Shown here: positions 16,747-24,327 of the stretch, piece by piece
Layout: every line of letters starts with the position of its first letter
Position numbering within the stretch: the stretch's first letter is position 1
From: JBCBTD01 sp039818825
Lineage (GTDB): Bacteria > Pseudomonadota > Alphaproteobacteria > Geminicoccales > Geminicoccaceae
DNA length: 64,000 bases
Direction of reading: 5' to 3'
NCBI GenBank assembly: GCA_039818825.1
Contig: JBCBTD010000010.1
Location: 1-64,000, forward strand
Notes under the pieces: model-generated
What the model was told of the DNA's origin: nothing
The model's database searches: none
What the model saw: only the letters and a program-made list of their open reading frames with translations
Position numbers and translations under genes: made by a program

Positions 16747-16770
16747 GGGGCTCGGTACCGTCCGAGCCCC
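16747..16770 (+). terminator. Stem-loop terminator of the SDR-TRAP operon
   Basis: GGGGCTCGG (16747-16755) pairs perfectly with CCGAGCCCC (16762-16770) around a six-base loop, eight bases after the dctP stop. There is no T-tract, as is common in such high-GC genomes. Confidence 0.7.
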
Positions 16771-16849
16771 ATGCCGTTGGGTGCGTCGGCACGTGCACAC
16801 CGCGCCGAGCGACGTTTGGAGTTGGACGGGCGACGAGGCGGGACGAACG

Positions 16850-17800
16850 ATGAGCCAATGGCCGGACATCCCCTACGCCCGCTGGGCACCGAGCGGCGCC
16901 AGTCTCCACATGTGGGCGCAGATCGTCGGCAAGTTCCGGATGAGCTTGGCGCCATGGATCAACCACTCGTGGCAGGCGACGTTCTACGTCAACGCACGCG
17001 GCCTCACGACCTCGCTGATCCCGGGGCCCACCAGGGGCTACGAGGTGGTCTTCGACTTCGTCGACCATCAGCTCGTCGTCATGACGACCGATGGGGTCAC
17101 GAGACGCCTGCCGCTGCGGGACGGTTCGGTCGCCGACTTCCACACCGCCTTCATCGAGCTGCTACGCGGCCTCGGCGCGCCCACCGATCTTCACGACCGC
17201 CCGAACGAAGTGGCCGATCCCGTGCCCTTCGCCTACCAGACCGCTGCCGGCCGTTACGATCCGGATGCGGCCCGCGATTTCTGGCAGGCGCTCGTCGCCA
17301 TCGACGCCGTCTTCAAGACGTTTCGAACCGGTTTTCTGGGCAAAGTGAGCCCCGTGCATTTGTTCTGGGGCAGCTTCGATCTGGCTGTGACCCGCTTCTC
17401 CGGACGGCCCGCACCGCTCCATCCGGGCGGCATCCCGGCGCTGCCGGACAGGGTCACGCGCGAAGCCTATTCCCACGAGGTCAGCTCGGCCGGCTTCTGG
17501 CCGGGCGGTGGTGGCATCGACGAACCTGCGTTCTACAGCTACGCCTATCCGGCGCCGGAGGGCTTCCGCGGTGCGCCGAACGTCCCCGCGGAAGCGTTCT
17601 ACAGTGACGCGCTGGGCGAGTTCATCCTTCCCTACGACGCCGTGCGACGCGCGGCAGAACCTGAACGTCTCCTCTTGGGCTTCTTGCAGTCGACCTACGA
17701 AGCCGCTGCTGTTCTCGCCGGATGGGACCGGCCGGCGTTGGAGTGCCCGTTGGGTGAGCCGGGCGTGCCGCGACCGCTGTTGGGCGACCTCAACACGTGA
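16850..17800 (+). CDS. DUF5996 family protein
   Basis: A 316-residue cytosolic protein of a family without known function. Family features visible: WPDIPYARW and LHMWAQIVGKFRMSL at the start, NARGLTTSLIPGPTRGYEV, KVSPVHLFWGSFDLAVTRFS and SAGFWPGGG in the middle, FLQSTYEAAAVLAGWDR near the end. The rich content of Trp, His and Phe is typical. ATG 16850 matches the usual family start; the open frame begins at 16781 but that part is unlike the family. Its stop overlaps the next start as GTGA, so it is coupled to the esterase gene. Confidence 0.88.
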   Translation: MSQWPDIPYARWAPSGASLHMWAQIVGKFRMSLAPWINHSWQATFYVNARGLTTSLIPGPTRGYEVVFDFVDHQLVVMTTDGVTRRLPLRDGSVADFHTAFIELLRGLGAPTDLHDRPNEVADPVPFAYQTAAGRYDPDAARDFWQALVAIDAVFKTFRTGFLGKVSPVHLFWGSFDLAVTRFSGRPAPLHPGGIPALPDRVTREAYSHEVSSAGFWPGGGGIDEPAFYSYAYPAPEGFRGAPNVPAEAFYSDALGEFILPYDAVRRAAEPERLLLGFLQSTYEAAAVLAGWDRPALECPLGEPGVPRPLLGDLNT

Positions 17801-18705
17801 ACGGCCGCTTGCGATCGATGTGCTCGGCGGTGACGCTGGCCATCGCGCTCGTTTGCGGCGTGGGCGCAGCGCCCGCGGGTGAGCTGTTCGACGATCGCAC
17901 CGCACGGAGCCCGGCGCTCGGCCGAGCGCTCTCCTATAGCATCTACCTGCCGGAGGCGGCGAACGACGACGCACGCTTACCGGTGCTCTATCTCCTCCAC
18001 GGCTTCGGCGCCAATCAGCACGAGTGGCGTGATCTGGGTGGGATCGCCGAGACGCTCGACGACCTGATCGAGCGCGGCGAGATCGCACCGCTCATCGTCG
18101 TCATGCCCGACGGTGCCAAGAGCTGGTACGTCGACAGCGCGGCATTCGGCGGTCCCGGCGACTACGCGACGGCGATCGCCCACGATCTCGTTGCCGCGAT
18201 CGACGGCACGTATCCGACGCTCGCCAGCGCCGCGCACCGCGGCATCGGCGGCCTCTCGATGGGCGGCCACGGCGCGCTCAGGCTTGCCTTCGCCAACCCG
18301 AACGTCTTCGGCGCCGTCGCCGCGCTCAGCCCCGCCATCTGGAAGCCGGACGGGGTCTCCTGGCAGACCAGCCCCCTCGAAGGCCTTGCCGCGTATCGCG
18401 ACGACTGGTTCGAGCGAACCACCGGCGAGGCGTTCGACGTCGAGGTCTTCAACGCCCAATCGCCCTTCGCGCTGGTCGCCGACCTCGAAGCCCTCGAAGC
18501 ACCGCCAACCGTGTTCCTCGCCACCGGCGACGACGACGGCTTTTGGATGCACGACGGCACCGTCGACCTCTACCTCGACCTCCGCGCCATGGGCCTCGCC
18601 CCGGAACTCCGCGTCCTCGATGGCGGCCACGATTGGACCCTTTGGCTCGCGGTGACGGGCGACATGCTGCGCTTTTTCGATGAGGAGCTGCGTTCGGAGC
18701 GGTGA
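17797..18705 (+). CDS. Exported esterase, enterochelin esterase/antigen-85-like alpha/beta hydrolase
   Basis: A 302-residue hydrolase with a signal peptide (AVTLAIALVCGVGAAPAGE). The alpha/beta fold shows LPVLYLLHGFGANQHEWRD (oxyanion region), the nucleophile elbow GIGGLSMGGHGALRLA with the catalytic Ser, an Asp in FLATGDDDGFW and the His in LDGGHDWTLW. This composition matches the putative-esterase family that includes esterase D, enterochelin esterase and feruloyl esterases. The GTG start overlaps the DUF5996 stop. Periplasmic or secreted; substrate unknown. Convergent with the next glycosyltransferase. Confidence 0.9.
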   Translation: MNGRLRSMCSAVTLAIALVCGVGAAPAGELFDDRTARSPALGRALSYSIYLPEAANDDARLPVLYLLHGFGANQHEWRDLGGIAETLDDLIERGEIAPLIVVMPDGAKSWYVDSAAFGGPGDYATAIAHDLVAAIDGTYPTLASAAHRGIGGLSMGGHGALRLAFANPNVFGAVAALSPAIWKPDGVSWQTSPLEGLAAYRDDWFERTTGEAFDVEVFNAQSPFALVADLEALEAPPTVFLATGDDDGFWMHDGTVDLYLDLRAMGLAPELRVLDGGHDWTLWLAVTGDMLRFFDEELRSER

Positions 18706-18721
18706 CGCCGTCGCGACGCCC

Positions 18722-19525
18722 TTACCGTTCGGCCCGCCTCCACAGATGCATCTCCAGCATCTTGGCATCTCGTAGCCACCGTCCGATTGCCTGCGTGCCG
18801 GCAAAGGCGAACCCATACAGCCCACCGCGCCACAGACCGCGAAGCACGTAATGCTTGAAGAAGTACACTGGCAGGGCGGCCACCACGCGCAGGGCCACCA
18901 CGGGAAACGGCTTCAACCGCCCGTCGCGGGCCCGGTTGGTGGACACTTTGTTCAGCTTCTCCATGACGTGAGCGAGGTCGCGAAAGGCGTGATGGTCGAT
19001 GGCACCTCCCAGCCGGCCGACCACTGTACCGGCATCGAGCTGGAGCTGGTCCCAGGCGCGGTGGTCGGGCATGCGGTGCTGGCGGCGGTCGTAGAGTTTG
19101 GCGCGCCACGCGAGGTAGAAGTCGTGCCAGGGCTCGCCGAAGGGCGGCACGGTGACGAGCTTCAGTCGATGGACCGAGCGCGTCGGCTCGCCGTTCGCGA
19201 ACAGTGCCCGCACCTCGTCCGCGAGCTCGGGCGATACGACTTCGTCGGCGTCCAGGTCCAACAGCCAATCGTGGCTGCACGCCTCCTCACCGACGCGCTT
19301 CTGCGGTCCGTTGCCGAGCCAGGGCTGATGGACCACCCGTGCACCGGCGGCCTCGGCGATCGCCACGGTCTCGTCGGTCGAGCCCGAATCGACCACGACG
19401 ACCTCGGCCGCCACCGCTTTCGCGGCGAGCACCACGCGCTCGATTCGCGTCGCCTCATTCAGCGTCCGGATGTAACAGGAGAGCCGATCGACCGGCGCGC
19501 CTCGGCCGATCGCCTCAGCCGTCAT
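18722..19525 (-). CDS. LPS-core-type family 2 glycosyltransferase (WaaE/KdtX-like)
   Basis: A 267-residue GT2 with RLSCYIRTLNEATRIERVV at the start, EVVVVDSGSTDETVAIAEAA, the metal motif LLDLDADEVVSPELADEV and, towards the C terminus, FRDLAHVMEKLNKVSTNRA, the pattern shared by WaaE/KdtX glucosyltransferases that extend the inner lipopolysaccharide core. The last 60 residues include a membrane-associated stretch (PVYFFKHYVLRGLW). It is divergent from another glycosyltransferase with only 14 bases between the starts. Sugar and linkage unknown. Confidence 0.88.
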   Translation of the reverse strand: MTAEAIGRGAPVDRLSCYIRTLNEATRIERVVLAAKAVAAEVVVVDSGSTDETVAIAEAAGARVVHQPWLGNGPQKRVGEEACSHDWLLDLDADEVVSPELADEVRALFANGEPTRSVHRLKLVTVPPFGEPWHDFYLAWRAKLYDRRQHRMPDHRAWDQLQLDAGTVVGRLGGAIDHHAFRDLAHVMEKLNKVSTNRARDGRLKPFPVVALRVVAALPVYFFKHYVLRGLWRGGLYGFAFAGTQAIGRWLRDAKMLEMHLWRRAER

Positions 19526-19539
19526 CGTTTGCCCGACGC

Positions 19540-20295
19540 ATGGCGCCTGCCCATGGGATGCACGTGGACACGTCCTTCACTCTGGTCGTCACCAGCTGCG
19601 GTCGCTTCGACCTGTTGCGCCGCACGCTGGAGTCCTTCGCTGGTCACGCCGACATGGCACCGGCCGATGTGATCGTCGTCGAGGACTCGGGCGATGGCGC
19701 CGTCGCCGACGTCGTCCACCAGACCTACCCGCGCGCACGGGTGCTGATCAACGACGAGCAGCTTGGCCAGATGCGCTCGATCGACCGTGCCTACGCCAGC
19801 TTGACTCACCCGTTCGTCTTTCACTGCGAGGACGACTGGGCGTTCGAGCGCACCGGTTTTCTCGCCCAATCGTTCGCGCTTTTGGAAGCGCTGTCCCAGG
19901 CGAGCCTGGTCGGGCTGCGGCCGCGTCAGGAGCAGAACCCGCGGGTCCGCGACGCCCGCACCGAGACCATCGCCGGCGTCGCCTGCTACCGCCTCGACCC
20001 GTCGCTGCACCCCGAATACTTCAGCTATTCGTTCAACCCGGGCCTGCGTCGGCTCGCCGACTACCGGGCGCTGGCGCCACTCGCCCGGCTCGGCGGCGAG
20101 GCGGACGTGAGCTACGCCTTCAAACAAAAAGGCTTCTTCATCGTCAACCTGGAAGAGCATGCCGTCCGCCACATCGGCGACGAGCGGCACGTCGACGACC
20201 CCGCCCAGCCCAAACGCGCCCGCACCTTGCCGGAGCGCTTGGTCAACTCCGGGCGCAAGCGCATGAAGCGCCTGCGTCGCTGGTGGGCCCTCTGA
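19540..20295 (+). CDS. Glycosyltransferase family 2-like protein
   Basis: A 251-residue GT-A protein. SFTLVVTSCGRFDLLRRTLE opens the domain; DVIVVEDSGDG and NDEQLGQMRSIDRAY follow, and FVFHCEDDWAFERTGF holds an EDD in place of DxD. The C-terminal part is basic (GRKRMKRLRRWW) and could bind membrane. ATG 19540 or ATG 19558 (six codons later) may be the start; neither has a good ribosome site. It is divergent from the WaaE-like gene, and the pair may decorate the same glycan. Not resolved beyond family. Confidence 0.78.
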   Translation: MAPAHGMHVDTSFTLVVTSCGRFDLLRRTLESFAGHADMAPADVIVVEDSGDGAVADVVHQTYPRARVLINDEQLGQMRSIDRAYASLTHPFVFHCEDDWAFERTGFLAQSFALLEALSQASLVGLRPRQEQNPRVRDARTETIAGVACYRLDPSLHPEYFSYSFNPGLRRLADYRALAPLARLGGEADVSYAFKQKGFFIVNLEEHAVRHIGDERHVDDPAQPKRARTLPERLVNSGRKRMKRLRRWWAL

Positions 20296-20323
20296 GTCTG
20301 GCTCGAGCGCTGCGGCGTCGGTC

Positions 20324-21235
20324 TCACAACATGAGGAAGTCGATGACCTGGAGCTGTGTTGACCCGACCAGGATGCTCTCGTCCGCGATCGCCGCGTTCA
20401 TGTCGTCGGCGCTCACGCCCTTGACCAGGGCGACCGTCTGCAACCCGTCCGTGGTGTTGGCTACGAGCCAGCTGTCGTCGGGGTTGCCGCCCCACACGGA
20501 GAACGCGCCGAGGAGGTCGCTGAGTTCGACGCCGTTGCCGGGCGCCTGGGCGAAGAACCCGTTCCCGGCGAATTGCAGGCGATCCACGCCGAGCTCGAAG
20601 TCGTGGATCGTGTCGATCCCGAAGTCGGCGTAGCCGAAGTGGGCGGTGTCGGCACCAGTGCCAAGCCAGACATCATCGGCGCCCGGGCCGCCACGAATCC
20701 AATCGTCGCCGGCGCCCCCGATGACGTCGTCGTTGCCCGTGCCGCCTTCGATGACGTCGTCGTCGGCCCCGCCGTGGGCCCAGTCGTTGCCGCTCCCGCA
20801 GACGATGTAGTCGTCGCCGCCATAGCCGGAAATCTGGTCGTTGCCGGCGTGGCCATTGAAGAGGTTGGCGAATGCGTTGCCCTTTAGCTTGTCGTTGTAG
20901 TCGCTGCCCCGGGCACCCTCGAAGTTGAGCAAGATGTCGGGAGCGTACTTTACGCCGTTGCCGGCGACTCGCCAGGCAACGCCGGTCGTCAAGTTGACGT
21001 CGACGGCGGTCGTCGCCAGCTCGTAGTTGACGATGTCTTCATCACCGTCGCCACCATCGAAGTAATCATGATAGTAGCCGACGGGCCCCGGGCCCAGATA
21101 GAGGTCGGTGGCGTGTGCCGTGACGACGTCGTTGCCGCCATACGCGTAGATGAAGCTGGAGCCGGCGCCGTCGCTCAGGAAGGAGTTGTAGCCGTCGTCA
21201 CCGTGCACGAAGGTGGGAAACTGTGAGTAGGGCAT
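20324..21235 (-). CDS. RTX (hemolysin-type Ca-binding) protein, copy A
   Basis: A 303-residue protein without an N-terminal signal. The central part (about residues 130-195) holds RTX nonapeptide repeats of the GGxGxDxUx kind, e.g. GNDQISGYGGDDYIVCGSGN and GGAGDDWIRGGPGADD, which fold into a calcium beta roll. The C terminus (DTIHDFELGVDRLQF onward) is the usual domain before a type I secretion signal. The N-terminal 130 residues are shared only with copy B (AHATDLYLGPG, YFDGG, NYEL.TTAV). No HlyB/HlyD exporter is nearby. A cysteine in the repeat region (YIVCGSGN) is unusual. Function of the N-terminal domain is unknown. Confidence 0.9.
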   Translation of the reverse strand: MPYSQFPTFVHGDDGYNSFLSDGAGSSFIYAYGGNDVVTAHATDLYLGPGPVGYYHDYFDGGDGDEDIVNYELATTAVDVNLTTGVAWRVAGNGVKYAPDILLNFEGARGSDYNDKLKGNAFANLFNGHAGNDQISGYGGDDYIVCGSGNDWAHGGADDDVIEGGTGNDDVIGGAGDDWIRGGPGADDVWLGTGADTAHFGYADFGIDTIHDFELGVDRLQFAGNGFFAQAPGNGVELSDLLGAFSVWGGNPDDSWLVANTTDGLQTVALVKGVSADDMNAAIADESILVGSTQLQVIDFLML

Positions 21236-21298
21236 GTCAAAAGTCCTCGATGATGTCTCGTGTTGAGACAGTGATTCCGTTGTGGCGGGCCTTCGCGG

Positions 21299-21442
21299 TC
21301 ACCCGCTGAGGCTGTGCAAGCTGTCGACCCGACCGTTCGTTCCGGTGCATCGGACGCCGCGGCCAAAGCTCTCCTCGATCGTCTCGGCGTCCTCCGCGAC
21401 ACGTTCTTCGGCATGGCCGGCGTCTCCGCTCTCGTGAACCAA
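21299..21442 (-). CDS. Candidate conserved small protein upstream of RTX copy A
   Basis: A 47-residue frame (TTG 21442 to TGA) that includes AGHAEERVAEDAETIEESFG followed by RGV. The same frame occurs at the same distance upstream of copy B; over the first 30 codons 19 residues are identical, most other changes are Glu/Asp or Phe/Leu, and nucleotide changes favour third positions. That pattern argues for past or present translation in this frame. The start is uncertain: no good ribosome site precedes the TTG, and an in-frame TAA lies three codons upstream. It could be a leader peptide, a microprotein or a remnant. Confidence 0.4.
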   Translation of the reverse strand: MVHESGDAGHAEERVAEDAETIEESFGRGVRCTGTNGRVDSLHSLSG

Positions 21443-21520
21443 TCTGACTTAGCGACGTCAGGCATAGTCTCCTGTAATCGAAAGCGGAAGCCGAGCTCAT
21501 GCACAATCGTCATGTGAGAA

Positions 21521-21801
21521 TTCTCGTTGTTTGAGTGATCAGAGTCATAGCAAACGATGGAAGTTGTTATGAGAAGCCCACAGATTTGGCGCATGAATAT
21601 ATGGATTTGGCCTGAGTACCGATGATTGAACAGTGTTCACGGTGCCGTACACGCCGCGACGATTTGGATCAGATGGCGGTTGTCTGGCCAGAGGGGAGTC
21701 CGCGGCGCAGCACGGTGGTTCTGCGCGACGACGGCATCGGTAGCTGATCCGTCGTCGCTGGCTCTGGAGGCTCGACGTCAGTCGAAGCGATCGGTGCTCA
21801 G
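21521..21801. other. Intergenic spacer between the two RTX units
   Basis: Relatively AT-rich for this genome (for example around 21520-21640) and without a gene on either strand. It should hold the promoter of copy A and the 3' end of copy B; no clear terminator hairpin or -35/-10 pair was recognised. Confidence 0.4.
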
Positions 21802-22719
21802 CTAGACGAGGTCGAATCCGAGACCGAGTTCCGGGGGCGTGCCGAGGATGCTCTCGTCGGCGATGGCCGCGAGCATGTCGGCGGCGCTCACGTCCTTGAC
21901 CACGGCAATGGTCTGGAGCCCCTGCGTCGTGTTGGCGATGAGCAAGCTGTCGTCCGGATCTCCACCCAGCCACGCGGCGGAGAGCGCGCCGAGCACGTCG
22001 CTCAGTTCCACCCCGTTGCCGAGCGGTTCGGCGAAGAAGCCGAACTCGGCGAACGCGAATCGGTCCACGCCAAGCTCGAAGTCGTGGATCGTGTCGGTGC
22101 CGGAGTTGGCGTTGGTGTAGGCAAAGGCATCGGCGCCCGTGCCGCCCCAGACGTCGTCCGCGCCCGGGCCGCCGTTGACGACGTCGTCGCCGGCCCCGCC
22201 GATCACGCGGTCGTCGCCGGCGTTGCCTTCGACGAAGTCGTCATCTGCCCCGCCGTTCACGAAGTCGTCGCCACCGCCGCCGGAGATCCAGTCGTTGCCG
22301 TCGCGACCCCATATCTGGTCGTCGCCGTCGAAGCCGTTGAACTGGTTGGCCAGGGCGTTCCCCTTCAGCTTGTCACCATGGTGGCTGCCCCAGGCGCTCT
22401 CGATGTCGAACAAATGGTCCGGCGCGTACTTTGCGCCATTGCCGGCCAGCCGCCACGCAGTGTCGAGCGCCAAATCGACCTCGACGGCCGTCGTCGACAG
22501 CTCGTAGTTGACCACGTCGTAGTCGCCTTCGCCGCCATCGAAGTAGTCGTCATAGAAGCCGATGGATCCAGGCCCGAGGTAGAGATCGGTGGCGTGGGCC
22601 GTGATGACGTCGACGCCGCCATACCCGAAGATGAAGCTGGAGCCGGCAGCGTCCTGCAAGAACCAGTTGGAGCTGTCGTTACCTTCGACGACGACCTGAA
22701 ACGGTGAGTAGTTGGGCAT
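21802..22719 (-). CDS. RTX (hemolysin-type Ca-binding) protein, copy B
   Basis: A 305-residue paralogue of copy A, well over half identical by eye and collinear from MPNYSPFQ to the C terminus. The repeat block is richer and more regular than in copy A: GDDQIWGRDGNDWISGGGGD, GGADDDFVEGNAGDDRV and GGAGDDVVNGGPGADDVW, giving more complete calcium-binding turns. It ends with GTDTIHDFELGVDRFAF and ADESILGTPPEL, the probable type I secretion region. No signal peptide and no exporter nearby. It lies downstream of the actin-family gene on the same strand with about 540 bases between them. Confidence 0.9.
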   Translation of the reverse strand: MPNYSPFQVVVEGNDSSNWFLQDAAGSSFIFGYGGVDVITAHATDLYLGPGSIGFYDDYFDGGEGDYDVVNYELSTTAVEVDLALDTAWRLAGNGAKYAPDHLFDIESAWGSHHGDKLKGNALANQFNGFDGDDQIWGRDGNDWISGGGGDDFVNGGADDDFVEGNAGDDRVIGGAGDDVVNGGPGADDVWGGTGADAFAYTNANSGTDTIHDFELGVDRFAFAEFGFFAEPLGNGVELSDVLGALSAAWLGGDPDDSLLIANTTQGLQTIAVVKDVSAADMLAAIADESILGTPPELGLGFDLV

Positions 22720-22819
22720 TTCGAACGTCCTCGATTCTGTATGGCATCGAGTGGGCGCCCCGCATCAGGCGGAGCCCGCGCCGCGGACCGATCGGGCCGC
22801 GCAAGCCGTCGACCAACCG

Positions 22820-22927
22820 CTACGCGACGATGCGTTGGACGCCGCGGCCGAGGCCGTCCTCGATCATCCTGGCATCGTCCGCGACACGTTCGTCGGCATG
22901 ACCCGCGACCGCGCCCTCCCGAACCAG
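22820..22927 (-). CDS. Candidate conserved small protein upstream of RTX copy B
   Basis: A 35-residue frame (CTG at 22927 in the position of the TTG in copy A, stop TAG) that includes AGHADERVADDARMIEDGLG followed by RGVQRIVA. It aligns without gaps to the copy A frame over 30 codons and then ends earlier. An in-frame TGA lies three codons before the CTG, at the same place as the TAA in copy A. Because CTG is a rare start and no ribosome site is clear, this could be a decayed copy or part of a longer frame changed by frameshift. Confidence 0.35.
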   Translation of the reverse strand: MVREGAVAGHADERVADDARMIEDGLGRGVQRIVA

Positions 22928-23005
22928 CGTGGTTCAGCGAGATCAGGCCTAATCTCTGGTAGTGGAACGCGGAAGCCGAATCGGTGCACAGTATCGATGC
23001 AAGAT

Positions 23006-23241
23006 TTCAGGTTTCGCTAGTGATCGAGCTCACAGCGAGCTGGCAATTCTGGATATGAACGGTCTCGTAGGCAGGTGTGCGGCTATTTGCATCGCGCCGA
23101 ACTCGATGCGCCCATAGCGAATTCTTGTTGCGGGATTGGTGCCACAGGCTGCGTCCGCATTCGCGGACGACGCTCTACGCGCTGGCGGCTCGTGCTGCTT
23201 CGAGCTTTTCGGGACGAGCTGCCGGACTGCTCGGGTGAGCC
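23006..23241. other. Intergenic, downstream of the actin-family gene
   Basis: About 235 bases without a convincing gene on either strand. It separates the actin-family gene from the copy B leader and must contain the promoter that reads copy B; 23010-23120 is less GC-rich than the surroundings. Confidence 0.35.
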
Positions 23242-23257
23242 GCCTGCGGCCGCAGGC
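23242..23257 (-). terminator. 16-base perfect palindrome at the end of the actin-family gene
   Basis: GCCTGCGGCCGCAGGC is a perfect palindrome whose edge overlaps the last base of the TAG stop. In RNA it can fold into a six-base-pair stem with a four-base loop. No T-tract follows, so its role as terminator is only plausible. Confidence 0.35.
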
Positions 23258-24327
23258 TACATGCACTTCTCGTGCACGATCCCAGGGCCATGCTCCACAT
23301 ACTCGTCGCGTGTGATGAACATGGCTTCGAATTGCGGCATGGCAGCCAGCTTGGCCGCGCCCGTCCACGTCAGGTGCGGCGCTGCGGCGGGCACCTCGAC
23401 CACCACTTCCGTGCCCTGCGGCGCGTGCGTCTCGATCTCTTTCTGCATGCGTTCCCGCAAGCCCGGCAGCGCCGCCAGCGGCCCGGCGAGGACGACGTTG
23501 CCGTAGAGCGTCGGGTGCACCGCCGTTGGGCAGTTGCCGATGGCACGCACGGTCGTCGCCGGTAGGCCGCCATCGGCGACTTCGATCTGTTCGGGATGGA
23601 ACAAGGGCTCTGCGGCGCGGAACCGCTCGCTCCCGATCTCCGCCGTCATTCCGTCGGTCAATTCCACGGTATGGGATGTCCGGGCGTCCGCCATCGCCTC
23701 GGCCATGTCCTCGGCGACCGACCCGTGCTCGTGCAGCAGGTGCGTGACCGCGGCCCGTTCCTCGGGCGTCCGCACACCAATCCCGCGCTTGGCCAAAAGC
23801 TCAGCCAAATGATCGACCAGGTGGCGGTCACCGAAATCCAGCCGCAAGGTCGCGTGCGGTACGGGATAGCCGCCCGCCACCGGCGTCACGTGCGTCGCGT
23901 AAGCGCCAATGTGGGCGACGACACCGGTCGTTCGCCCGGTTCCGAGCAGCGCGGTCATGGCGTCCACGGCCAAATAGCAAGCGGGCACCTCGAAGGTATC
24001 GAACATCAGTAGGATGGCGCGTTCGCGGTCCTGGCGCGACTGCAGCGGCGGCGTCGCCAACAGCACCGCCCGCTCGGTTGGATCGACCGCCAGCCGATCG
24101 ATCAAGGCGTGGCGCCACAGCTGCTCCATGGCGTCCCAATCGGCGACGCCGTCGCCGGCAGTGGGGTGGCTGACGTCGAGGTCGGACCGGTGGTCGGCAT
24201 CGTCGCCGACGATCGACCCCGCCACTGCTTCGGCGAAGACGGCCTGAGGCTCGGCGTCGCCGGCCAGGCCAGCACGCGTCACGCCGGAGCCGCTGTCGAT
24301 CACGACGGCTTGGTTCATGGCGCACAT
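23257..24327 (-). CDS. Actin-family protein, eukaryotic-actin-like (bacterial actin-related protein)
   Basis: A 356-residue protein collinear with eukaryotic actin (375) from end to end. The start MCAMNQAVVIDSGSGVTRAG matches actin's phosphate-1 loop with Asp11 in the same numbering; then AGDAEPQAVF, DWDAMEQLWRH, ERAVLLATPPL, MFDTFEVPACYLAV, GTGRTTGVV, YPVPHATLRLD, LTDGMTAEIGSERFRAAEPL, LYGNVVLAG, PGLRERMQKEIETHAPQ and, at the end, DEYVEHGPGIVHEKCM against actin's ...GPSIVHRKCF. About 15 residues, the DNase-I-binding loop, are missing after residue 38. Actin's catalytic Gln137, Asp154 and Asp157 are replaced by Asp122, His139 and Ala142; His161 is kept (His146). ATG 24327 has GGAGG seven bases upstream. 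It is neither MreB, ParM nor FtsA. Filament formation and nucleotide turnover are open questions. Confidence 0.93.
   Translation of the reverse strand: MCAMNQAVVIDSGSGVTRAGLAGDAEPQAVFAEAVAGSIVGDDADHRSDLDVSHPTAGDGVADWDAMEQLWRHALIDRLAVDPTERAVLLATPPLQSRQDRERAILLMFDTFEVPACYLAVDAMTALLGTGRTTGVVAHIGAYATHVTPVAGGYPVPHATLRLDFGDRHLVDHLAELLAKRGIGVRTPEERAAVTHLLHEHGSVAEDMAEAMADARTSHTVELTDGMTAEIGSERFRAAEPLFHPEQIEVADGGLPATTVRAIGNCPTAVHPTLYGNVVLAGPLAALPGLRERMQKEIETHAPQGTEVVVEVPAAAPHLTWTGAAKLAAMPQFEAMFITRDEYVEHGPGIVHEKCM

Larger units (their letters stand above)
20324..21520 (-). repeat. Tandem duplication, copy A (RTX gene plus leader)
   Basis: The RTX gene and roughly 280 bases upstream resemble the unit at 21802-23005 along their whole length, both reading on the minus strand. 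Shared leader sequence includes GTCCGCGACACGTTC (plus-strand orientation) and GCGGAAGCCGA. The two units are about 280 bases apart. The copies have diverged clearly, so the duplication is old. Confidence 0.75.
21802..23005 (-). repeat. Tandem duplication, copy B (RTX gene plus leader)
   Basis: Partner of the unit at 20324-21520. Homology covers the RTX coding region and about 280 bases upstream, ending near 23005, where the plus strand reads GGTGCACAGTATCGATGC against GCATGCACAATCGTCATG-like sequence of copy A (21498-21513). Confidence 0.7.

Noticed and set aside
22712..23020. Plus-strand 102-codon frame that resembles a plus-strand frame at 21314-21517
   Set aside because: The similarity is explained by the duplicated leader DNA; conservative changes and third-position bias support a minus-strand frame instead.
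23257..24327. MreB, ParM or FtsA homologue
   Set aside because: MreB/ParM/FtsA-specific segments are absent, whereas long stretches match eukaryotic actin, including the last 15 residues.
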